Assembly: GCF_033958435.1 (NCBI RefSeq)
Contig: NC_134137.1
Coordinates: forward strand, 176,403,501-176,467,500
Direction of reading: 5' to 3'
DNA length: 64,000 bases
DNA from: Carettochelys insculpta
Taxonomy: Eukaryota > Chordata > Testudines > Carettochelyidae
Numbering within the stretch: the stretch's first letter is position 1; each line of letters begins with the position of its first letter. The translations under genes and the position numbers were made by a program. Shown here piece after piece: positions 56,848 to 64,000 of the stretch. The notes below the pieces were generated by a model that was not told the origin of the DNA, made no database searches, and saw nothing but the letters and a program-made list of their open reading frames with translations.

Positions 56848-57141
56848 GCGGCGACCATCGAGCTCAGGGGCTGGAGAGAGCGTCTCTCAACCCCTCAGCT
56901 GATGGCCACCATGGCGGACCCCGCTATTTCGATGTTGCGGGACGCGCAACGACTACGCGTTCCCTACTTTGATGTTGAAGTAGGGCGCTATTCCCATCCC
57001 CTCATGGGGTTAGCAACTTCGACGTCTCGCCGCCTAACGTCGGTCAACTTCGAAATAGCACCCAACACATGTAGCTGTGACGGGCACTATTTTGAAGTTG
57101 GCGCCGCTACTTTGAAGTAGCCGGCACGTGTAGACGCAGCC

Positions 57142-58100
57142 ATCTTGACCTGAAAGAACATATCAAGTGGGGTGTCACAAGAATTGGTCTGGGGTCCATT
57201 TCTGATTAATATCTTCATCAATGATTTGGATTATGACATACAGAATACATTTTTAAGTGCACGGATAATACCAAGCTGTGAGGAGTTGCAGCTACTTTGG
57301 CAGATAGGATTAAAATTGAAAATGAGATGGACAAACTGGAGAAATTTTTTGCAGTACATAGGGTGAATTTCAATAAGAACAAATGAAAATCACTCCCCTT
57401 AGGAAGAAACAATACATTCTAGACACACAGACTGGGAAATGACTGCCTAGGAAGGAGTACTGCAGAAAGGGATCTGGGGATCATATTGACTCACAAGCTA
57501 AATATGAGTCAACAATAATGTAACTCTGTTGCAAAAAAGCAAATGTCATTCTGGGATGTATAAGCAGGAGTGTTGTAAGCATGACCCAAAAAGGAATTCT
57601 TCTTCTCCACTGCACAAAGATTCCACTTGAACTGGAGTATTGTGTCCAAATTTCTGGAAAGACATGGATAAACTGGAGAAAGTCCAAAGAAGAGCAACAA
57701 AGAGAATTAAAGGTCTATAAAACATGAACTATGAGGAAAGATTGAAAAAATTGGCTTGTCTAGCCTGAAGTAGAGAAAACTGAGGAGGGCTACAATAACA
57801 GTTTATAACAGGTTGTTGCAAGGAGGAGGGAGGAAATTGCTCCTCTTAACCTCTAGCATAGCACAAGAAGCAGTGGGCTTGCATTGCAGCAAGACAGGTT
57901 TAGGTTGGACATTAGGAAAAAAATCCTAAATGTCAAGGTTGTTAAGCACTTGAATAAATTGCTTAGGGAGGTCTTAAATCTTACTGGAGACATTTAAGGA
58001 CAGATTAGACAAACACCAGTCAGGGATCGTCTAGACAATACTTAATCCTGCCATGAGTTCAGAGAAAAAAAACTCTCAAGGTTCCTTACAGTCCCACATA
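57142..58100 (+). mobile_element. CR1 LINE E, 3' portion
   Basis: It resumes after element C with the RT region (gtgtcacaagaattggtctg, gggtccatttctgattaata) and runs through the C-terminal region (gaaagtccaaagaagagcaa) to the CR1 3' region ending near 58100 (ggaaaaaaatcctaaatgtc, then cttaatcctgccatgag). Stops are frequent. Confidence 0.8.
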
Positions 58101-58581
58101 TGGCCCATATAGTTGAGGTTAGGTACATGCTTCATACTTGGCTTGAATAAGTGTCTGGATACTGGAAGTGTAACCCACACATCTATCGGGTGTGGTTCAC
58201 GTTCTTATGTAATGGCACTTACACCACTTATAAGCTGCGTCTACACGAGCCAGCTACTTCGAAGTAGCCACGTCAACTTCGAAATGGACACGTGGCGCGC
58301 GCTATTTCGAAGTTGAAATCGACGTAAGGCAGCGAGACATCGAAGTCACTATCCCCATCAGGAGATGGGAATAGCGCCCTACTTCGACGCTGAACGTTGA
58401 AGTAGGGCACGCGTAGATGATCTGCGTCCTGCAACATCAAAAGAACGGGGTCCGCCATGGTGGCCATCAGCTGAGGGGTTGAGAGACGCTCTCTCCAGCC
58501 CCTGAGCTCTATGGTCGCCCCGTGCAGCAGCCCCTTAAAGCTCCCCGGCCCCTGCGTTCCTGTGCAGGAAGCTGAGAGCGC

Positions 58582-60180
58582 GTGCAGGCGGCAGCACTGT
58601 CACGCGGCCAGCCTGCATGCCCGCAGCAGCCCCAATCCACCACCGCCGCAGCGATGGCTGCTCGCCAGCCCCCCAAGCTCCCCCAGGGCACCCCCCCCAA
58701 GGGGAGCCAGGGCTCCCAGCCAGCCAGCCAGCCAGGAACGAGGCAGCGGGGCCCCTCCTGGAAGGAGGCCAAGATCCAGGACCTGCTGGGGCTCTGGAGT
58801 GAGGAGGAGGTGCTCCAGGTAATGGGGAGCAAGAGGTGGAACGCGGATGCGTTTGCTCGGCTGGCCAAGGGCCTGGCTGCCTGGGGTCACCCTGCCCGCA
58901 CTCCTGACCACGTCAGGAGTAAGGTTAAGGAGCTGCGGCAGGGTTACGCCTGAGCCCAGGATGTGGCCAACCGATCTGGAGCCGCCCCCGCCACTTGCCC
59001 CTTTTACAGGGAGCTCGGGTCCATCCTGGGCCCCCGGTACACCTCCTCCCCCCCGGCCACTCTTGCCACCTTGGCTGACAAGCCCCAGCAGGCCCCGGAG
59101 ACGCAGTCCACCCCGGAGGCAAGCCCTGCACCCCAGGGCCTCCCCAGGAGCCCACCCCTGGGATGCCAGAGGAGGAGGAGGGGGACTCCTCCAGCGACGG
59201 GGGGCTCCGCATTGCCATCCCGTCCCGGAGCTCCAGCAAGGCGTCCACCCAGTGGGTGTCCCCTGACCGTGGGAGCGGACCGTCAGGTATGTACCCCCCC
59301 CGGTGCACACCCCCAGGGTTAAGGGGCGGGGACAAGAGACATGACCAGGGCCCTCCACATGCCCAGATGACCATGGCCCCAAGGACAGCAGTGGCATGTC
59401 CCTCAGAAGAGTGCATCAGTCCCTGCCCCACAGCAGGACAGCACCATGCCCCATCCCTGGGGATGGGGGGAGCAAAACCTAGGGTCCCTCGGGGGGGGAC
59501 GGGGGGATGGGACACCCAGCAGCAGCAGCAGCAGCATCTCCCGGAGACGGGGATGGGGAACCAGCAGCAGAGGGGTGGGGGGACAAGGGCCATGGGTCAG
59601 GGCCCACACTAACAGCTGTCTCCACTCTTCTTCTCCCCGTGTTCCGCAGCTGCACCATCGGAGGGCCCGGAGAGTGCCAGCAAGGTGTCCATGGTCCCGG
59701 AGAGCCCACCAGGGTCATCCCAGCAGGCCAGCCCCTCAGCAGAGCACTGACCAGCCCCAGGACGGGGCCGACGGCGGAGCCACCAGAGGACAGCCACGGA
59801 CCCCCAGCTGCTCACGACCCTCGGGCATCAGCTGGAGGTGTCGGAGCAGCGCCTGCGGGTGGAGGCTGGAGCTCCAAGAACAAGCACTGGCCTGGTGCCA
59901 GGAGGCTTGGGGGGCCTTCATGCGGACCTTCGAGCACATAGCGGAACACCTGGCCCCCCCATGCCGCACCACCCGCCGCTCTGCCCGCCACTCTGACCGC
60001 TGCTCCAACCGCCGTCCCACCGCCATCTGCCACCCTGGGGCCTGCCACCGAGGGGGACCTGGGGCCTGAGGACACCGGCCAACCGTTTTTGCCGGTTCGC
60101 CCGGCCCCCACCCAGCCTCGGCCAGGGCTCCGGCCGAGGCAAGTGTCATGCCTTCCAACCCCAGGTGCCAGACATTAGGG
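58582..60180 (+). pseudogene. Myb/SANT-like Harbinger accessory protein, element D (broken)
   Basis: Exon 1 starts at 58582 or at the in-frame ATG 58654 (MAARQPPKLPQGTPP). It holds the trihelix/Myb-like domain RGPSWKEAKIQDLLGLW ... MGSKRWNADAFARLAKGL ... KVKELRQGYA, followed by TGA at 58951-58953 where C has Arg. Downstream CPFYRELGSILGPRY and the acidic region (PEEEEGDSSSD) lie in two frames, so a frameshift occurs near 59150. The donor gtatgtac follows at about 59287, and the acceptor before ctgcaccatcgg at about 59650. Exon 2 reaches the coiled-coil-like segment but has TGA near 59747. An 8-C tract precedes the domain. The gene converges on the transposase. Confidence 0.82.
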
Positions 60181-60233
60181 GTGTGGGGCCGAGGACGTGC
60201 CCCCCCGCTTTGTACATATCCCCCATTTGTAAA

Positions 60234-60373
60234 TAGTTTGTGTTGGACCCCTGTTCTGTTCCGCTACCTGCCCCCCCCATGTAAATAGTTCCCCCCTATA
60301 TATATACAAAGGGGAGAACTATTTACATGGAGGGGGCAGGTAGCGGAACAGAACAGGGGTCCAACACAAACTA
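60234..60373. repeat. Inverted repeat between the two convergent genes of element D
   Basis: The left arm 60234-60295 (tagtttgtgttggacccctg onward) and right arm 60312-60373 are complementary over about 60 bp with two or three mismatches; the outer 42 bp match perfectly. The short loop is TATA-rich. A and C have only one arm at this place. Confidence 0.9.
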
Positions 60374-60392
60374 TATATATATATATATATTA
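60373..60392. repeat. (TA)n microsatellite
   Basis: About ten TA units at the outer edge of the right hairpin arm. Confidence 0.85.
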
Positions 60393-60431
60393 TTAATAAG
60401 AGAATGCACTGTTTGGTTTCAAACATGTCCA

Positions 60432-60437
60432 TTTATT
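60432..60437 (-). promoter_or_regulatory. Poly(A) signal for transposase D
   Basis: AATAAA on the minus strand, about 108 bp after the transposase stop, matching the spacing in C. Confidence 0.6.
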
Positions 60438-60544
60438 TGCCAGAAAAGTGGTGGGGGGTGTGCTCTTGGGTGCTCTGTGGTGTGGGCGTAGGGGCAGGGA
60501 GTGTTGTGGAGGATGGGGTGGTGCAGTCGGTGGCCTGCCAGTGT

Positions 60545-61964
60545 TCACCCCGCAGCCTGGTCAAAATGGGCCCGCAGGGCCTCCCGGACCCGGATCCCCT
60601 CGGGGTCCACGTGGCAACTGGGGGCAGCGGGTGGCTGTACGTCGGCCCTGCCAGCCTCCACAGCCCAGCCCTGGAAGAATGCCTCTCCCTTGCTCTCCAC
60701 CAGGTTGTGGAGTGAGCTGCATGCGCCCACAACCTGTGGGATGTTGGGGAGGCCTGAATCCAGGGGGGTGAGGAGACACCTCCAGCGCCCTTTGAGGCGG
60801 CCAAAAGTGCGCTCGACCACCTGGCGCGCATGGTTCAAGCGCGTGTTGAACCGCTCCTGGCTGGCTGTGAGATGGCCCGTGTAAGGGTGCATGAGCCAGG
60901 GCCGGAGGGGGTACGCCGCATCTGCGACGACGCAGAGGGGCTTGGTGGTGTCCCCCACAGGGATCTCCCGCTGGGGGATGTAGGTCCCTGCCTCCAGCCG
61001 GTGGCACAGGCCCGAATTTCTGAATACCCGGGCGTTGTGGGTGCTGCTAGGCCAGCCAACATAAATGTCCAGGAAGCGGCCCCAGCTGTCCACCAAGGCC
61101 TGGAGGACCACCAAATGGTATCCCTTCCTGTTGAGGAAGCGTCCTCCGCTGTGCTCCAGGGCACAGATGGGGATATGGGTCTCATCCAGAGCCCCAAAGC
61201 AATTTGGGAAGCCCAGGGTGGCAAAGCCTGTGATGGCAGCATCCGGGTCCCCAAGCCGCATGAGCCTGTGGAGGAGCAGGGTATTGATTGCATGGACGAC
61301 CTGCAGGGGAAGGACATGAGAGAGCACCAGTGAGGGGTGTGCAGGGTGTGTCTGGCCCTCCACCCCAGGGCTCCCCCCTCCAGGGCTCCCCCAGGGCTCC
61401 ACCCCTCGGGCTGCCCCCCCCCCAGGGGTCCCCCCTCCCCAGTCCTCTTACCTCCATGAGGACAGCCCTGATGGTGGCCTTGCCCACGCCAAACTGTTGC
61501 CCTACGGATCGGTAGCTGTCTGGAGTGGCCAGCTTCCAGACAGCGATGCCGACCTGTTTCTCGACAGTGAGAGCACGTCACATGGAGGTGTCCTGGTGCC
61601 GTAAGGCAGGAGTGAGCCACTGGCAGAGCTCCAGGAATGTCTGCCAGCTCATGCAGAAATTCTGGAGCCAGCGATCGTTGTCCCACTTGCCGAGCACCAG
61701 CCGCTCCCACCAGTCCGTGCTCGTGGGGTAGCTCCACAGCCGGCAGCGTGTACGGTGGGGGGAGTGGGGGGGCAGCAGGGTCTGGGGCTGCTTCCTCATC
61801 CCCTGGGGGCAGCTCCTCTTCCACAAATAAAAGGTGATCAGCTGCCTCCTGCATAGCATTGAGCAGGGCAAGCACTGCTCCTGCAGGGCGGGTGTGTGGA
61901 CCTCTGGCTGCTGCTGCTGCTGCTGCAGCTGCTGCTGCTGCTGCTGCTGCTGCTGGGGGTCCAT
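60545..61964 (-). pseudogene. HARBI1-like DDE transposase, element D (broken in exon 1 only)
   Basis: Exon 1 is 61964-61453 and exon 2 is 61300-60545 (756 bp), with a GT-AG intron. Exon 2 is completely open to the normal AAG-stop end. Catalytic sites read FGALDETHIPI, GWPSSTHNARVF and ARQVVERTFGRLKGRW, so the second Asp is Asn as in A. Exon 1 has a longer polyQ (about sixteen Gln with one Leu), a one-base loss near 61885 that shifts the frame, a second indel near 61765 that restores it, and TGA at 61575-61577 where C has Arg (FMRRALT). A 252-codon C-terminal fragment with the nuclease core is therefore still readable, but lacks one catalytic residue. Confidence 0.9.
61912..61961 (-). repeat. 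(CAG)n polyglutamine tract in transposase D
   Basis: About sixteen CAG units read on the minus strand, with one interruption, directly after the start codons. Confidence 0.9.
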
Positions 61965-62331
61965 ACTGCTTCGACGGGGTGTGCGTGCCTGTGGCTCTGC
62001 AGACCGCGTGCTGTGCAGGCTGAGTGTGTTTAGGAGGGGCCCTTTAAGGGAGCGGCTAGCTGTTGCCCCGGAAGTGCTAGTCCGCCCTGTGACCCTGTCT
62101 GCAGCTGTTCCTGGCACCCTTATTTTGATGTGGGCCGCTGTGGTGTGTAGACGTTCCCCTGCAGCGCCTACTTCGATGTAGTGCTGCCCAACGTCAACTT
62201 TGAACATCGATGGCACCAGCCCTGGAGGACGTGTAGACACTATTCATCGAAATAGCTTATTTCGATTTTGCTACATAAGCTATTTCGATGTAGCGTCCCC
62301 GTGTAGAAGTAGCTATAGAGAGAAAGAATGA

Positions 62332-62566
62332 GGCTTGGTCTACACTAGGCAGGTAAGGCAATGGCAGACACACAATTCTAGCTATGGCAATTGTGTGGTT
62401 AAATTCGACTTATCTGCAATCAACTTACCTGGCTGTCCTCACCGAGGAAGGTCAACGGGAGAGTTTCTCATGTCAACCTCCTTTACTGTTTGCGAAAGAG
62501 TGTGAAATTGAACCCAAGTAGACTGACCCTGAGCAGGTTGATCTTCTGGCTAATGTAAACATGGCC
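62332..62566. mobile_element. Harbinger-type MITE, 235 bp
   Basis: The ends ggcttggtctacactaggc and, in reverse, ggccatgtttacattagcc form inverted repeats. Flanking triplets tga and tta match at two of three. It lies 17 bp from the right end of element D. Confidence 0.72.
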
Positions 62567-62989
62567 TTAGTCTTCTCTACAGCCCTAAGTGAGAAGCATC
62601 TGGTTTCTAGCTCATACAGCAAAGGCCCATGCACTGAGGTCCAAGGTTTGGTTTTGCCTGCTGGCATTACAGAAGCTTTGAATAATAGTTTTAACTGTAG
62701 AAACAAAGAATTCTGCTCACCTTCCAGGTTTTCATGTCAACTCCACTACATTGCTTAAAGGAATATCAGTAATCCATTGGAAAATTGAAAGAAACACTCG
62801 GATGTTTTGCTTTAAGAAATTGGCAGGCCATTAGGTATTGAACAGTGCTTTTGTACAATAGTTTCAGGATTTCAGTTTACCCACTAAGTACTGGTATTTA
62901 GAAATAAACAATGAAAATTACAATTATTCCAGGAAGCAAACTATTTAGGAAAAGTGGCATTTTTGCATTTAAAATACAAACATTAAAAA
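62567..62989. other. AT-rich sequence
   Basis: No gene or element boundary was recognised. Confidence 0.4.
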
Positions 62990-63352
62990 TCATAGAATCA
63001 TAGAACACTAGGACCGGAAGGGACCTCGAGAGGCCATCGAGTCCAGCCCCCTGCCCCAATGGCAGGACCAAGTACTATCTAAACCATCCCTGATAGACAT
63101 CTATCTAACCTGTTCTTAAATATCTCCAGCAGTGGAGATTCCACAACCTCCCTTGGGAATTTATTCCACTGTTTGACCACCCTGACAGTTAGGAACTTTT
63201 TCCTAATGTCCAACCTAAACCTCCCTTGCTGTAGTTTAAGCCTTTTGCCTCTTGTTCTATCCTCAGAGGCCAAGAAGAACAAGTTCTCTCCTTCCTCCTT
63301 ATGACTCCCTTTTAGATACCTGAAAACCGCTATCATGTCTGCCCTCAATTAG
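62990..63352 (-). mobile_element. CR1 LINE 3' fragment with C-terminal ORF2 remnant
   Basis: It starts with tcatagaatcatagaacac, the reverse of the CR1 tail, and includes a minus-strand frame (63348-63079) with RADMIAVFRYLKG and GRFRLDIRKKFLTVRVVKQW, the CR1 ORF2 C-terminus. It is 5'-truncated near 63352. This is one of the better preserved CR1 tails here. Confidence 0.9.
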
Positions 63353-64000
63353 AAGAAAGACATTAAGGTAAATCACTGATATTAATGTTATGTTCTGCTG
63401 TTACTTATGTTCAGTTTTATACAGTTATTTTTGTTTCAGTTGAGAGGGAAAAGTAATAATCAGGATAAATCTAACACCTCAATCTAGGACACACTCAGAA
63501 TAAACAAATGCTCAATCTAATATATAATTGCTGCACTACCTTACATTAAAACGCATAACCATTTTTGACAACGTCTGGAAAGACAGTTCCTGCAGGTGTT
63601 TTGCATTTACCCAATGGCCACCATTTCTACTATAAATACTTTTCTATTTTTACTGGACTGCGTGTACAACAAATGAGAAGTTATATATGTATGCCATACA
63701 TAATATGTTATTTTTAAAAGAAAAATCATGTTTCTATTTCTAGTTAAATTAATAATTTAGATAATTTACAGATTCCTTTTTCAAAGAGATACCCAGTCTA
63801 CATTCTCAATGTACACACAAATTTACATGACACATACAATCTCAGTCATGGTAAATACAAATTGGAATTTTCTCATACAAATTTGCATGTGCTAGTAGGA
63901 TGGCTGAATGGCTATATAAATAGTTACTGCAACAGAAACACCATCAGATCCATGTAAATGCATGGGAACCTTGGATTTCTCCCACTGAAATTTTGCTAAT
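63353..64000. other. AT-rich sequence at the window edge
   Basis: No exon, RNA gene or repeat was recognised. Confidence 0.4.

Larger units (their letters stand above)
53024..57141 (+). mobile_element. PIF/Harbinger element C, two-gene, 4118 bp
   Basis: The left end agctatgtctacacatgc and the right end in reverse, ggctgcgtctacacgtgcc, lie between exact atc duplications (53021-53023 and 57142-57144). The transposase is on plus and the Myb-like gene on minus, with converging 3' ends near 55.0 kb. Subterminal ATCGAAATAGC palindromes and extra gtctacac copies match A and D. This copy keeps the most complete Myb-like gene in the window. Confidence 0.93.
58233..62314 (-). mobile_element. PIF/Harbinger element D, two-gene, 4082 bp
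   Basis: The left end agctgcgtctacacgagcc and the right end in reverse, agctacttctacacgggg, lie between exact ata duplications (58230-58232 and 62315-62317). The order is reversed relative to A and C: Myb-like gene on plus, transposase on minus. Where the two genes meet, this copy alone has a large inverted repeat (60234-60373). Confidence 0.93.

Overview
The window looks like non-coding DNA from a sauropsid nuclear genome, most likely a turtle (inference). It holds CR1 LINE copies in every state of decay, many short hAT and Harbinger-type MITEs, Penelope-like 3' fragments, and multi-copy PIF/Harbinger elements of about 4 kb. I found no host exon, tRNA, rRNA, CRISPR array or bacterial-type feature. 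The coding capacity belongs to transposable elements, and nearly all of it is broken.

Layout. 1-5 kb is AT-rich unique sequence with one hAT MITE. 5.0-10.3 kb is a minus-strand CR1 split by Harbinger element A (5231-9212). 10.5-30 kb is mostly unique sequence carrying about fifteen short DNA-transposon relics, several with exact 8-bp (hAT) or 3-bp (Harbinger) target-site duplications, plus microsatellites. 30-33 kb is largely featureless. 33258-33693 is a palindromic MITE. 34.8-38.6 kb is an older, divergent Harbinger element B. 39.4-48.5 kb is a decayed plus-strand LINE broken by a 1-kb hAT (39560-40563) and by a nearly complete minus-strand CR1 (about 40.87-45.2 kb). 50.1-58.1 kb is a plus-strand CR1 broken by two MITEs, two retroelement fragments and Harbinger element C (53024-57141). 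58233-62314 is Harbinger element D. The right edge has one MITE, one CR1 3' fragment and AT-rich DNA.

How the Harbinger genes work together. Each of A, B, C and D carries two genes reading toward each other. One is an HARBI1-like DDE transposase in two exons with a polyglutamine start. The other is a Myb/SANT (trihelix)-like protein in two exons. In characterised vertebrate Harbinger elements the Myb-like partner brings the transposase into the nucleus and to the element ends. The intron positions are the same in all copies. None of the four transposases is fully intact. The Myb-like gene of C is open through both exons once its predicted intron is removed (about 444 residues, start codon uncertain). 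The palindromic MITEs at 33258 and 51001 share the terminal GTCTACAC motif and are plausible passengers of this machinery.

Limits: family names rest on motifs, ends and target duplications read by eye. No database search or codon-level alignment was run.
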